From Ifrita kowaldi (taxonomy: Eukaryota > Chordata > Aves > Passeriformes > Cinclosomatidae): a stretch of 64,000 bases of DNA. The notes under the pieces are model-generated. The model worked only from the letters and a program-made list of their open reading frames with translations. It was not told where the DNA came from and ran no database searches. Position numbers and translations under genes: made by a program. Each line of letters opens with the position of its first letter. Positions within the stretch are counted from its first letter, which is position 1. The stretch spans positions 8,539 to 72,538 of the forward strand of contig VZRS01001737.1 in NCBI GenBank assembly GCA_013398055.1. Direction: 5' to 3'. Below are positions 53,501 to 64,000 of the stretch, piece after piece.

Positions 53501-54986
53501 GCTGTTTTCTGGAAGAGCTGTAGCTCTGCTGATGCCTGGATGAGTCCTCCACAGAGTCCAGCCTACCTACCCTTTATTCCAGCATTGCCTAACTCAGCTC
53601 TGGCCTATCTCAAATGGAAAGCTCAGTGCAGCCAAGCTTCATCCTTTTACAGCTGTGGATGGTACCTCGTGCTTCCTGTAGACTTCTCCCGCACCTTGAC
53701 TGGAGGACAGGCTTACCCTGCACACTGTCCCTTCTAGATTAGCCTTGTTGCTCTCTAGACCTGCTCCACCCGAGCCTCAGCTCATGTCCTGATTGTTGTG
53801 TTTCCTGGCTTAGCCCCACTGCAGCAAAGGCACCCTCCAGGGACACCATTAACTCAGCTGCAGTCTGTGCTGTGCTTTGCAGCTGGCAGTATCCAAACAG
53901 GAGTTCTTCTCCCATTTCTGCACAGCACAGCCAAGCTCACCTGTGTCCTCCTGCCAGCAGGTTTAAAGGGATCAGTCTCCATCTAACTCAAGGCATTTAT
54001 GGAATAGCAGACCATGCTGTGAAACAGTTTAGTGCTGATTTTATTCCCCGTGAGAGCAATATGCTCAAATGCATCTCTCCAAAACTGGAGGAAAGAACAA
54101 ATACCTTGTTGGTATCCATGAAAATTATAAACAATAATATATGACACAGAATACAAGAGAAAACATACATCCAAAAGAGAACTGCTGACTTGAACCCAAC
54201 AACTCAAGGGCAGCACAACCTAAGAAACCAGATCTGAGGAAGTCCCTAGGCCCAAGGTGATAACTGAAGTCTGCACATATTTATCCAGCGCTCTGGACTG
54301 GACAGTAAGCACTCTGTAGCCTGAGATGTTAGAACAGCCTTAAATGAGAAAAAAAGCAGAATTTATGCCTCTCTTTCAATAATACTGATGGCAGGTCTGA
54401 AGCAGCATCAGGGAAGCCACTGATGATTCTTCACAAGGGGAAGAAAACGCCAGGATTTATCCAACCTGCAACTGCTTGGGTGTTGACTTTGGGTGCTGCA
54501 ACCTGGCATTTTTAAACACACTTTTGTTTTTTCAGACTGAGAACAGCCCTTTAAGTAATGCTTAGAGAGTTATGCTGAGTTCAAACCTGTCTTGAAAGAG
54601 TTGAATTTACTGAGGTGACAGTAGTCTTTCAAAAAGCTTGCAGGTAATTTTCCACTGTCATTAGTGGGTCATTAACTGAGGGCCATTATGAGATGGGGAA
54701 CAGGAAGAGAAGGGCACCTCAGTGATAATGATTGAGCAGCAAAAAAGCAGTAAATGCTTCCAGCCTTATACAAGATATTCAGGCTGAAAAACTGGGAAGT
54801 TGGCTCAGCACGGTTCATGCCAAACCCACAACAGGGCCTTATTTCACAGCTGGTCAGACCAGTTTTTAAAATGCAAATTTAAGTCATGCTTTTCATCAAA
54901 CTTCAGGAAGTCACACCTTCACTACTACACAGTCACATTTCACTGTGAGGATGTGAGGACTACCCCTTGGAAACTGCAAGGGAAAT

Positions 54987-54992
54987 TTTAAT
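54987..54992 (-). terminator. Candidate PIDD1 polyadenylation signal (ATTAAA)
   Basis: On the minus strand ATTAAA lies about 800 bases past the PIDD1 stop codon. The nearest canonical AATAAA on this strand that I found is at 54040-54045, about 1.75 kb past the stop. Either could end the transcript, and nothing in the sequence decides between them. Confidence 0.25.
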
Positions 54993-55792
54993 TTCACTTA
55001 AATCAGTCTCTCCCAGAACAGGTAATGTATTTTTACTTTTTTTTATAAAATAAAACTGGAACTTTGACAAAGATCAGCAGTATGTAGGTCTGATCTAAAA
55101 AGGTGCTTGCAGGTGCAGAAGCCTATTTGTTTCAAGATAGCTTTTGGAGCAAAACCAAAAAAAGAGCAATTTTCTAGAAATCAGTTTCTTCTTTCTTCCC
55201 CACAAATACTTAGGTTTTGTTTGGACTTAAGGGAACTGGAAGAGATTTGGGAAAAAAGAGAAAACATTTTCAAGGGGAATACAGTTCACATTTCCATGTG
55301 AGCAGAACCCATCATTAACAGAACTGGCTGAACAGTCCCCACCACATAACAGGCCTTCATAACATGACTGCACCTCCACTCTCCCATCAAGCACTGAAGC
55401 ACAAGTGGACCCACAAATGCTCACACCCAGTGTTTCCAGCAGAATACAGTTTCAGGAATAAGTTATAAATAAATACATGTAACATGAGTATTAATTCATC
55501 AAACACTACTTAAGCCACTACTCAGCTGACAGACAGACACTTCAGTCTCTAAATTTCTCCACGTTGCTGAAAGCTAAAGCTCAAGGTCGTGAAATGGAAG
55601 TAGAAAAAAGGTTCACAAATGCACTCTAAACTTCCTGGGATTGGCAGAAGTGGTCTGTGAGTACAGACCAGGGAGAATCAACACCCAGCTCCTCGGGAAC
55701 ACACTGACCCTTGAGCAGGGAGCAGCCCCCAGCGCTGTCACTCTGGGTACAAGGAGGGGTCCCACACAAACCCCACTTTTCTCTGCTAGGTG

Positions 55793-56030
55793 CTACATCA
55801 TAGCTATTGCAGAGTCCTCAGTGCTGCTCCCCTGCTCCAGGCCCACACGGCGGATGGACTCGCTGTATTTCTGCCGCCCCAGCTCAATGATGGCTTCAAC
55901 CTCATCAGCGATGTCCTGGCGGCCACTCTCTTTCATGGCAGCAATCAGCTTGCTCACAGAGTCAGGATCCTCTGAGTTTTGCTGAGCCCACGAGAAAAGC
56001 ATGTCCAGGATCTGCTTATTGAGGTCCTCT
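55793..56030 (-). CDS. PIDD1: PIDD1 last coding exon, end of death domain and stop
   Basis: The 238-base exon has acceptor CTTTCTTCAG and stop TAG at 55795-55793. It encodes EDLNKQILDMLFSWAQQN, then SKLIAAMKESGRQDIADEVE and IIELGRQKYSESIRRVG. This is death-domain helices 4-6, the RAIDD-binding side, followed by a short acidic tail ending AIAMM. The 3' UTR runs to lower coordinates. Confidence 0.96.
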
Positions 56031-59000
56031 CTGAAGAAAGGAGGAAGGACAAAAGTAACCAACACACTGCTGAGTAGCAAACCCAAGAGACCTTACCTAA
56101 GTCCCAACCCATGACTAGAGCCTTAAAGAAGCCATCCAGACACCCAAAGCACTCAGTGGGACTGCCTCTTCCCCAGCCAGCACACAGCAGTTGCAGTTCC
56201 TGCATGAACGTTTCTCTATAAAATATTTTCCTAATGGAAATACCAAATTAAGGCATTTTGCTTTTGAATATAATTTCCTCACAGGAACAGTAGCTTGATC
56301 ATAACAAGTCTAATTCTCTCCTACTGCTTTGGCTTTTTGGTCAGGCTGCATGTCCCATGATGTACCACAAGCTCTTTTTGAATAACGATGATATTCACAA
56401 TTAAAGCCATAGATCATTTCTCATTGTACGAGATGGAGTCTGGCCAGGAATCTGATCACAGAACAAAACAGGAATGCAACTCAGCTGAAATACAAAGCTC
56501 ATCAGGTTTGTTATTTCCCAATTTTGTTTTTCAAACAAAAAAGCTTTGTTTTATAATGGCAAGAGAAAATAACCAGTTTCCCATTATAAAAGGTATTATT
56601 TTCAGAAGAACCATTAGTCAACCCCTATTTTATCCAGTGAAACAATGACAGTGGAAGAACTTTCAACCAGCCAAGCACTGATTTATACTATTACACTGCT
56701 GATAGATGGACAGACAGATAAAATGCATCACCGTTGATTACTGTGTCCTATCTCACCTGTTATTGTATCCTATGCGCTCAATCTGCTGGTAGGTCAGGCC
56801 CAGGTTGAGGCCGATGCTCTGCCAGTCAGCTCCCACACGCCTGGCAATGCTCAGCAGGTTTGCCTGTGTCAGGTACCCGCTCTCAGCATTGCCCAGGTTC
56901 AACGGAGGGAAGGAGAAGCCATTCAGGGGACTGGGGTTCTCATCCCAGCGGGGTTTCAGTTGCTGTGTCACAAAGAAGAGAGAGAAAGAACGTTCTTTCC
57001 TCTACCATCTGTTTTCATAGAGGACAGTGTGTGGCCACTCAGCCTCCACAGTGAAATTTCATTCCTTCTGCTGGGGAGAAAGGAAGTTCTTGGGGCTGAA
57101 GGGTCAGGCTGTAAGAAGCAAGGAGGACTCACACTGGCAGTGACCAGCAATGCTCACTGCCTCAGGAAAATATCAAACTGTAGTGCTCACAGTTACAGCT
57201 CACACTGGAAATTTCCTTTCCTGCATTTACGGAGCAGTTTAAAATAAGCCACGTCCCTGAAGTACATTTGCCTCAGCAGTAAGAGGGCACTTAGTCTAGG
57301 TTTGTAGCTGAGATTGAGTGTGTCAGAAAGGGATGTGAGATCACGGCACGTGATCGGAAGGGAAGCATTCAGCCTACCAAGGCATTTATTGTTTTAGGCT
57401 GCTCAAATGTCACTTAAATTCCGTCAGCAAAAGTTGCATTTCTCACTGTAACATACAGCCTAGCCTTTAAAGCTCACACCAGGATACCTACACTCAATGT
57501 CTATGCTCAAATCCAGCATAACTACCTCATCCCATTCCTTTCTTTTTTCCTGCTGCATGAGCTGTGTGACTAAGAAATTTATAAACAAAACAGACACTTC
57601 CCTTAATTACAGCGAGCTTCTTTGTGTACTACAGCCTCATTCATTCTAAGGATCCACCCTCTCTGAACACCCATCCAACAAGTCTGTGCTTGACAGGCAA
57701 GATGAGCAGGAGAGATGGAGACCACTCCCAGCTCTTCATGTTCTCATTTCAGAAGAGCTCACTCACAGGGAGTGAAAAATCTCCACCATGACATGGCTGG
57801 GCAGCTATTTCTTGTGGTCATTCATTGCATGCCTTCTCATGGAGGAAAACAAAATCAGCTGAGTAGGAAGGCCATGCTCTTACCCCATCTAGATTAATTT
57901 TTCTGTAGGAGACAACTCACAGGCAGTTTGATGGGCAGAGTAGCGAGCCAGAGGGAGTCTGGACCTTTCCTCCTCCTGCTGGCATCTTCAGGGATGCTGT
58001 CTGGAACTGCCCCTCGGTAGAAAGAGACCTTTGCAAAGAGAAAGCATGCAGTGAGGCTCTGATTCAAGCACAGTGGCCTATTGGGACCATGTCTTTTCCA
58101 TCTGGCAAAGAATGAATTCAGCATTCTCATCTATCCTTAGCCCACAAATATGGCCTTAATTACGTGTAACTGGGAGAAGCACTGAGGTTCTGACATAAAG
58201 GCTGGACTTTCTGCCAGCACCCCAAAAATTAATGGCAGGAATGTAAGCCAGACAGTTAAGTGATGAGTGATCCTTCAAGATTACACTTCTTGATTATTCA
58301 GAGTTTAGTCAGTGAAATGCAATGCCAGAGAAAAAGGGTAGGAAAAGAGTCATACCCAGCACTCAGAGATTATTATGAGGAGTATTGAAAGGCAATGATG
58401 AAGGAGGAAACAAGAAGTCAGTGTAATTTGGTGTTCACCTGGCCTTTTACAGCTTGGCCTTTTCTGTCCACAGGGGAGGTCACATAGATTTCCTTCATGT
58501 TCTTCAAGTGGGAGTAAAAAATAAACGAGAGACGTCCATCCACGCAGTCGGGGCGATCTGTGCAGAAAAGAAGGAAGCATTCAACTTGTGGAGAAAAGTG
58601 TGCAGCTTTTGGAGCCTGTACAAAAGCCCATCATCCACTAGCAGCCTCCATGCTACTAATTACTCCTTCTGCTCGTGGCTGAAAGAATTGCAACCCTCCC
58701 CTCTCCACTGAGGAAAGCAGAAAACACTGACTGTGGAGAAAGCAGGTCCCACAGGTGAGAAAAGAGAATGACCATAAGGTAGAGATCACATTCAAGAATG
58801 GAAAGCAAGGTTGACACATGAAGTCACATCCATCCTTGGCACCTCCTTTCCATCTCAGTTCATTCTATACCTTGGAGGGCAGAATCAGCTGTAATGCACA
58901 AAAATAGGTCACCTATCTCTTCACCATTTCTGCAGGGGTGCAGAATAGAGCTAAAGGGAAAAAGTATAACCAGGTACAACATTCATGTATGTATGTATCT

Positions 59001-62000
59001 GGAAATTAGGTTAGAGTCCAGCCTAAATCAGGACAGAGAGACAGACTGTGGCCTCATGAACTCCACTGAAAGACCAGTGCACTTTAAATTGCATTTAATT
59101 TACACCAATGAAACTGAGCTGTGTGTTCAGGTTTTGCAGAAAAGGGCTCATTTCACAGCTGTCCGGACACATTGGGACATAAAATATAATCTTGAGGTTT
59201 GGTCCTGTTCCCTCTTTCCTTCTCTACTAATAGGAGGAATTCTTTGCTCTGGATTATTTCATAAATACCCTCTCAAAAAATAAAAAGCTTTATGTGTTCT
59301 CTCAGAAATGGGCAACACTGATTAGATCATCACTGGAATTTCAGTGTGGTATCTAAGATGCCAGGAAAAGGGCATAGCTGGCTCCAGAAGCAGATCAGTC
59401 ATAAAATAAACCCTGGCTATTGCCCTCTGCAGGTTTACAAGAGCATGAGAAGAAATGAAAGTCTGCACACAGCACTTTCATAAGGAAAAGTCGACAGAAA
59501 ACTTGTGTGACCAGAGAATGTGACAAGTTCAATGTCCAGGGGCTGGCTGCTGTGAGTAAAGGGTGAGCTGGAGACAGAGAGGAATGCCACGGAGGAGCAC
59601 AACCCACAGCAGAAACACGTCTAGGGCCAGAGGAGGACAAGAGGTAGGTAGGAGCAGAACGAGCCCAGTACTGCCATACCCATATCAATGCTGATGCCTC
59701 GCTCAAAAGCTGCAAAAAATTGCTCTCCCTCAAACATCTCCACCATGTCGGATGGCTCAGGTCCTCGATAGCGGTCCTGCAGCTTCTTCAGCACTGGGTC
59801 AACCTGACAAGGACAACAGCACAGGACCCTGTGTTTGGTCTGAAGCACATCAGTCCCCCGACCCATGTTTCTATACCCATGATGTTCCTCTCACCTTCAA
59901 CAGGGGAAGACTATTTTACATGAAATGGATGTAAACAAATGAACAAACACCCATTAAAAAAGCATTTTCAGCAATGCCTCTATCTTTTTAACAGGTCTTT
60001 TTAACGTCAAAGACAAGGAGGGATTTACTTGCTACCATATCCCACTCACTAATCAAATAAATTTTCTCTGCAAAAGTACACAAGAAGGAGCAACCAGAGC
60101 AGAGGATTATTCAGAGCTGGATATGCAGCCCAGTAGTGGCAGTCTAATAAAATAACCCTCACCTCACTGAGCTGCACTGCCTGCCAAGGGACACGTTCTC
60201 CACAGCTGCACACTCATACTCACACTAATCTGAAGCAAGACTGCTGAGGGCTGATACCCCTAGGAAGAGGCAGCAGAAGAGAATGTGTGAGCACTTCCCA
60301 TCTCCTTCTTGACAAAGTCAGCCAGATTAGCTCACACTCATAGCATAAACTACCCTGACGTTGCACTGAAGCAGATTAAGGAGTGCTCATATGTTCTGTT
60401 CCAGTGCTTGAACTGTGAACAGCAAGGAACATCAGGAAAAGTACCATTTCTAACCACTCCAGCTGAAAACAAAGCAGTGCTGCTGCCCACACCACTAGTC
60501 CATATCAGACACGTGACACGCAAACTTTGACTTAAATTTAAGCCAACAGGTTTTGCCTCGTGTTTGCTGGATGATAACAGCACATACACGGCCAGTAACT
60601 GTGGCTCAGCTGATCTTAGCAGCCCAGTCCTCAGGGTTTGCAGGGGAGGAAATCAATGCATGGCATTTACCACTGCATAGAAGGAGGTTTTTTCTCCCCC
60701 CAGCGCCCTGTGAGTCAGAATCACACCACCAACAGTGTGGTGACAGGATACCCCAGCCATGACTCTGAGGCAGTGAACAGGACCATTCAGTGCACTGCTG
60801 CCTTTACATCCTACAGAGAGAAGCTCAGGAAGCTCAGGAGCAAGGCAGTGCAGACCAGACCAGACCTTGTGCTTGGGGACACACTGTAGCAGGACTTGCT
60901 CGGGATCCTTCTTCCGCTGCAGTGCAATGAAGTTCACCTGGTACAGACGCAGCCGCTCATAGACCTTCTTGGCAATGCCTCCAATGTAGGTCTTGGTGGT
61001 GTACCACAGCCAGTACCTGGAGACAAGGAATTAAAATAACAGGAGGGACCCTGCCCAGAGAAAGATGCCAGTGTCACACCCACACAACTGTAAAGAATGA
61101 CGGGTAGAGACTAAGTGCTAAGCTGGGCCTGACTTGCAAAGGGAAAAGGGAACAGACAGAGTTAATGCCATGGCCTCCGGTCAGAGTGTGGGAAAAGCAA
61201 GGCAGAGGAACATCCCATCTTTTCCTCAGGACTAATCCTGCACTTACCAGGAGAAGTGAGTGACTTCAAACACTGCATAAAGATGGGTGAATTCCAGCAC
61301 CACCTCACTGGTAATGTCGTTCCAGGTTTGGCCCTCCAGGTCACCATGAAGAATATGCAGCCTTGACCGATCCAAATTTAGCCCTAAAGACACCAATGAT
61401 CAAGAGATGCTATTTGCAGCAGAAACCTTTATTCATGGTTTTGCAAACCCAGCCACAGGTTTGGTGATTTACTTTTTAAAGCCACCAATAAGGGTTCACG
61501 GCTTTCTCTTCAGCATCCAGGACTGAACTTTGGTCAAGGAAGAACAGCAATAAAAGGACCAGGATATCCCATTGCTTTTGGGATATCCTAGCAAAATATG
61601 CAGACTTAAAGTCATAGTGTCCTGATTCCCACCAACAGATTCATTAGACAATTCTCATCACTAAAATCTAGGGTTATTAATTAAGTTCTATCTCTTTCTA
61701 ATGTACATCTCACAGACTTTTCAATCCTGATATACTTCAGACATACAAGTACCAGGTAGTGTTATAATGAAGGCCATGTATTTCTTCACAAGAAAGCCAG
61801 GAGAGGTCAGAGAAAATAGGAGTTAGGAGACTCAGGGTACTCAGCAAACAGAGGCTGGTTTTAGTAGTTTCCAGACCGAGATATGGCTTAGCATACGATC
61901 ATACATTTTTAACTGCAGTGGCTCAGCACCTGATTCATGAGCAAGGAAAAGAGAAGGCAGACCCCTGGAGGCAGCATGTTTATTTCCTGCTTCAAGCTAT

Positions 62001-63693
62001 TCCCAGTCTTGAATCAAAGCCCTTTTACAAAGCATGTCCTCAGTGGGCAGGAGCACCTCTCCAATCTGCCACACTAAAACCAGCAGTTTAAATACACATG
62101 TGGCTTGTGTATGTCCCAGCTTGTCTGGTGTGAACCCCAACACTGATCTGATGGACCTGAACTACCTTCAGCTCCCACCGCTCTGCACCACCACACAGTC
62201 AGCAGACACCCACTGCTGTTCCTGCAGGAAAAGCAGCAAGCTTTATAAGCAACAGGAGAGGCAAACAGAATTCTCTCTTGCCACTTGTGGTTTTCCAAAT
62301 ATGGCATTTCTCTTCGTCAATTTTAGGAATAAGCTGACCTGTGACCCCGGGTGGAAGAGGCAGCTGAATTCTCACTGGCTTGAGAAAATCCACTGTGGAG
62401 TCCTGGGAGAGGTAGAGCAGGGGACTGGCTCTGCACCCTGCACTGGCTGTGATTTCCTGTATCTCTTCTGCAGAGACTGGCAGCACCTGGATGTGGCAGA
62501 CAGCACTGTGAGCAGAGCAGTCAGGCACCAAATTCCCACACTGCCCACTCAGTTCCCCCAGCACCCAGCAGGCAAATGCTGCTCTTGCTTCAGGGCCCAT
62601 TGAGAAATAAAGCACAGTGAACTTTGCCTGAAGTCTGGCAACCTGTTGAGCTGGGATGGATTAAGGTATTACAAGAACATTTAGAGTTATCCAGCAACTC
62701 TGCAGAACAATTAATTTTAGTGGGGTGATTTTAGAATTAGATCCACATTAGATTCCCCCCCCACCCCCAATTCTCACTGAGCTGTTTTGCTAGGGTCAGT
62801 TTTGCAAGGGAAGAAGAGGCAAAATCTTCTTGTGTTCCCTCCTAGCAGCTACCTGCTGATCTGCTGGAGGTCCCTTTCCCACACAGGGCAGCATGGAGCA
62901 TGGCCCATGTTGCAAGCAGGGAAGTTAAGAGAGAAGGTGATCTGAGATGGGTCAGCCCAAGAAGCAACCGCGTCTAGACATGAATTGTCCTAGGGCAGAC
63001 ATCTCTGTTCAGTTCTGTACTGGGCATGAGACAGCAGCTGCACCTGAGCTCACCTAAGCTTGTTTTTCAAAGCTTGCATACCTGCAGCTTGACACTACGA
63101 GGCTCTTTGGTGACTCCAGGAGGAAATATCACTTTGATGTTCGGATCCACACTGGAGAAGAGCAATGTCCCCTCTGCTGGCACTCTGCATTCATTTTGCA
63201 CAAGTCGAGACACAACAAGGAACCAAGAGAAGTGAAGGACACAACAGCGGGCCACACACTTCTGTAACAGGAGACAGGGAAGGAAATATATTGGCATATA
63301 ACTCAATACAATAAAGGCAGGGAAATTAGTACCAGCCAAGCAGAAGAAAGTACTAGATCAGGGATGAAGCACGGCAGGCTGCAACTCATCAGGAGACACA
63401 CCTCCATGTGAGAGAGGAAACCTGGAGCTGAAATCCACTACGTTTCATAGCACCTGGTCAAAACACAGCTCATGAGATGTTTCAAATGGGTTCACTCTCG
63501 GCTGGGCAAAACCAAAGAGGGGAAAAGGAATGAAGTGTGCCACTGGTAGTTTCAATCTGCTCACCTTTGCCTTTCCCTTCTGCTTCACTCTCGTTCTCAG
63601 ATCACTCCAGCTCTGCCCGCTGAAGGTCCGAACTACCACCTCATGCTGGTGAGGGGTTTGAGGGGAGATATATGGCATCCAGATCTGCACCTC
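55793..63693 (-). CDS. PIDD1: PIDD1, p53-induced death domain protein 1, C-terminal 512 residues, spliced
   Basis: PIDD1 is a cytoplasmic and nuclear scaffold. Its death domain binds RAIDD (CRADD) to activate caspase-2 in the PIDDosome after centrosome or DNA damage, and an uncut C-terminal form signals to NF-kB through RIP1 and NEMO. Ten minus-strand exons join to 1539 bases with no frame break. The human protein is about 910 residues, so the N-terminal leucine-rich repeats and first ZU5 part are off the right edge. Visible in order are the ZU5 region with the autoproteolysis motifs HFSW (Ser codons 63228-63226 and 61252-61250), a UPA segment with EPSDMVEMFEGEQFFAAFERG, and the death domain with LLSIARRVGADWQSIGLNLG. 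The end GRQKYSESIRRVG is characteristic of PIDD1. Both cleavage motifs are intact, so cutting into PIDD-C and PIDD-CC is expected. Confidence 0.96.
56031..56756 (-). other. PIDD1: PIDD1 intron within the death domain
   Basis: The 726-base intron splits an Arg codon. It is AT-rich and holds nothing recognised. Confidence 0.85.
56757..56962 (-). CDS. PIDD1: PIDD1 exon, start of death domain
   Basis: The 206-base exon has acceptor GTGACACAG and donor GTGAGA. It encodes the linker FPPLNLGNAESGYLTQANL, then LLSIARRVGADWQSIGLNLG and LTYQQIERIGYNN. These are helices 1-3 of the death domain, with the DW motif common to that fold. It ends two bases into Arg. Confidence 0.95.
56963..57920 (-). other. 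PIDD1: PIDD1 intron
   Basis: The intron is about 960 bases and in phase 0, between the UPA and death-domain exons. No recognised feature is present. Confidence 0.85.
57921..58028 (-). CDS. PIDD1: PIDD1 exon, end of UPA domain
   Basis: This exon is 108 bases (36 codons, phase 0) with acceptor TTTGCAAAG and donor GTGAGT. It encodes VSFYRGAVPDSIPEDASRRR and then LWLATLPIKLP. It is the end of UPA and the linker before the death domain. Confidence 0.94.
58029..58438 (-). other. PIDD1: PIDD1 intron
   Basis: The intron is 410 bases and in phase 0. No recognised feature is present. Confidence 0.85.
58439..58557 (-). CDS. PIDD1: PIDD1 exon, UPA domain
   Basis: The 119-base exon has acceptor TTCTGCACAG and donor GTGAAC. 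It encodes RPDCVDGRLSFIFYSHLKN followed by MKEIYVTSPVDRKGQAVKGQ, the UPA core. The phases match both neighbours. Confidence 0.95.
58558..59679 (-). other. PIDD1: PIDD1 intron
   Basis: The intron is 1.1 kb. The 129-codon plus-strand frame at 58894-59283 has no recognisable domain and looks like chance. Confidence 0.85.
59680..59803 (-). CDS. PIDD1: PIDD1 exon, UPA domain
   Basis: The 124-base exon has acceptor CTTGTCAG and donor GTATGG. It encodes VDPVLKKLQDRYRGPEPSD, then MVEMFEGEQFFAAFERGISI and DM. One base is left for the Asp codon completed by the next exon. This matches the strongly conserved PIDD1 UPA segment. Confidence 0.95.
59804..60865 (-). other. PIDD1: PIDD1 intron with unusual donor
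   Basis: The 1.06-kb intron begins GTCTGGTCTGGTCTG at its donor end (60865 downward) and ends CTTGTCAG. Nothing else was recognised. Confidence 0.8.
60866..61016 (-). CDS. PIDD1: PIDD1 exon, start of UPA domain
   Basis: The 151-base exon has acceptor TGTCTCCAG. It completes Trp after the HFS motif and encodes YWLWYTTKTYIGGIAKKVYE, then RLRLYQVNFIALQRKKDPEQ and VLLQCVPKHK. The downstream exon begins VDPVLKKL, so the phase fixes the donor as GTCTGG, which has an unusual C at +3 and lies in a (GTCTG)3 repeat. Confidence 0.93.
61248..61383 (-). CDS. PIDD1: PIDD1 exon, second HFS autoproteolysis site
   Basis: The 136-base exon has acceptor GTCTTTAG and donor GTAAGT. It encodes LNLDRSRLHILHGDLEG and then VVLEFTHLYAVFEVTHFS. 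The HFS motif (61258-61250), with W completed by the next exon, matches the human Ser588 site that produces PIDD-CC, the form that binds RAIDD. Confidence 0.95.
61384..62338 (-). other. PIDD1: PIDD1 intron
   Basis: The intron is about 955 bases. No gene or repeat was recognised. Confidence 0.85.
62339..62486 (-). CDS. PIDD1: PIDD1 exon, second ZU5 unit
   Basis: The 148-base exon has acceptor CACATCCAG and donor GTCAGC. It encodes VLPVSAEEIQEITASAG and then SPLLYLSQDSTVDFLKPV and QLPLPPGVT, a typical ZU5 core. A second AG (CTCTGCAG) lies 15 bases inside, but the first acceptor gives a join to the upstream exon in phase without residue loss. Confidence 0.92.
62487..63081 (-). other. PIDD1: PIDD1 intron
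   Basis: The intron is 595 bases with a C-rich run around 62754-62768. Nothing else was recognised. Confidence 0.85.
63082..63261 (-). CDS. PIDD1: PIDD1 exon, first HFS autoproteolysis site
   Basis: The 180-base exon (60 codons, phase 0) has acceptor TGTTACAG and donor GTATGC. It encodes VLHFSWFLVVSRL, whose HFS motif (63234-63226) matches the human Ser446 cleavage site that yields PIDD-N and PIDD-C. It continues with VKVIFPPG-like sequence (here IKVIFPPGVTKEP), the start of the next ZU5 unit. Confidence 0.95.
63262..63564 (-). other. PIDD1: PIDD1 intron
   Basis: The intron is 303 bases and in phase 0. Nothing was recognised. Confidence 0.85.
63565..63693 (-). CDS. PIDD1: PIDD1 exon, ZU5 region
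   Basis: The 129-base exon (43 codons, phase 0 at both ends) has acceptor TTTTTTGCCAG and donor GTGAGC. It encodes EVQIWMPYISPQ, then HEVVVRTFSGQSWSDL, the ZU5 strand region just before the first autoproteolysis site. It is the most upstream PIDD1 exon seen in the window. Confidence 0.92.
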
Positions 63694-64000
63694 CTGGCAA
63701 AAAAGCACTCCTGTGAGACACCAATAGAAAGGATAAAACCAAGCCCACCTCTGCTCCATGGCTTCCTATGCAGTCGAGAAGAGGGAGGACAGATCATGGC
63801 CTGTATGCAGGGAATCAAAGAACCTGCTCTCTGCTGCAGCCTCCAGGGAGATGACAGGAAACGTCAGGTCTGCTATGGACCGTGATGGCAGGAAAAGTTC
63901 AGCAGCTTCTGAGCAGAAAGGGCAAAGCAAATTTTGCAGTGAGCTGCTGTCAGCTGTGATGGGGCTGGTGGTTAACTACTTCCCAGCTTGAATGCAAACC
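63694..64000 (-). other. PIDD1: PIDD1 intron, running off the right edge
   Basis: These bases lie upstream of the most 5' exon seen. No PIDD1-like peptide was found, so the remaining exons are beyond the window. Confidence 0.75.

Larger units (their letters stand above)
45689..55792. other. Intergenic region between SLC25A22 and PIDD1
   Basis: About 10 kb separates the CR1-bounded start of SLC25A22 from the PIDD1 stop codon. It includes the CR1 pieces at 45960 and 50539 and the PIDD1 3' UTR, whose end is not placed. No conserved protein, RNA gene or second CpG island was recognised. Frames of up to 161 codons (for example 49017-49502 on the plus strand) have no domain I know. Confidence 0.7.

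Noticed and set aside
62339..62471. Alternative acceptor CTCTGCAG inside the PIDD1 ZU5 exon
   Set aside because: It would remove five residues in frame and is possible as a minor form, but the upstream CACATCCAG acceptor gives the phase-0 join and nothing favours the inner site.
1..64000. CRISPR arrays, bacterial operons, phage or IS elements
   Set aside because: The DNA is vertebrate with spliced genes and CR1 LINEs. No such structure is present.

Overview
This window reads as bird nuclear DNA. It holds parts of two spliced vertebrate genes, CR1-type LINE fragments with the typical avian 3' end, one CpG island, and no mammalian SINE or L1 sequence that I recognise. It is about 95% intron and intergenic DNA. 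Nearly all long open frames are chance. The real coding sequence is in 15 short exons, each supported by family-specific protein sequence, GT..AG boundaries and matching reading-frame phase across junctions.

Layout. (1) 275-45388, minus strand: the 5' part of SLC25A22, the mitochondrial glutamate carrier GC1. A GC-rich non-coding first exon at the CpG island (about 45364-45388) is followed by a 23-kb intron, an exon with the start codon (22220-22326), and four coding exons at 17987-18112, 14746-14801, 8996-9086 and 275-393. These encode residues 1-137 and part of 138. The rest of the gene lies off the left edge. (2) 45389-55792: intergenic DNA with two adjacent CR1 3' ends and a third short CR1 end, otherwise unrecognised. 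(3) 55793-63693, minus strand: the last ten coding exons of PIDD1 (p53-induced death domain protein 1). They join without a frame break into 512 residues: the C-terminal part of the ZU5 region with both HFS autoproteolysis sites, the UPA domain and the death domain. The leucine-rich-repeat half lies off the right edge.

SLC25A22 and PIDD1 are also neighbours in the same orientation in human 11p15.5, so this is conserved synteny. They do not act in one pathway. SLC25A22 imports glutamate with a proton into mitochondria. PIDD1 is the scaffold of the PIDDosome (RAIDD and caspase-2) and of an NF-kB response after DNA damage.

I found no previously undescribed system. The points most worth checking are the junction at 45388 (a single N where the CpG island stops abruptly against a CR1, exactly where the SLC25A22 promoter should be), an unusual PIDD1 splice donor inside a (GTCTG)3 repeat, a CR1 internal fragment lacking its 3' end, and a few small tandem and inverted repeats in introns.
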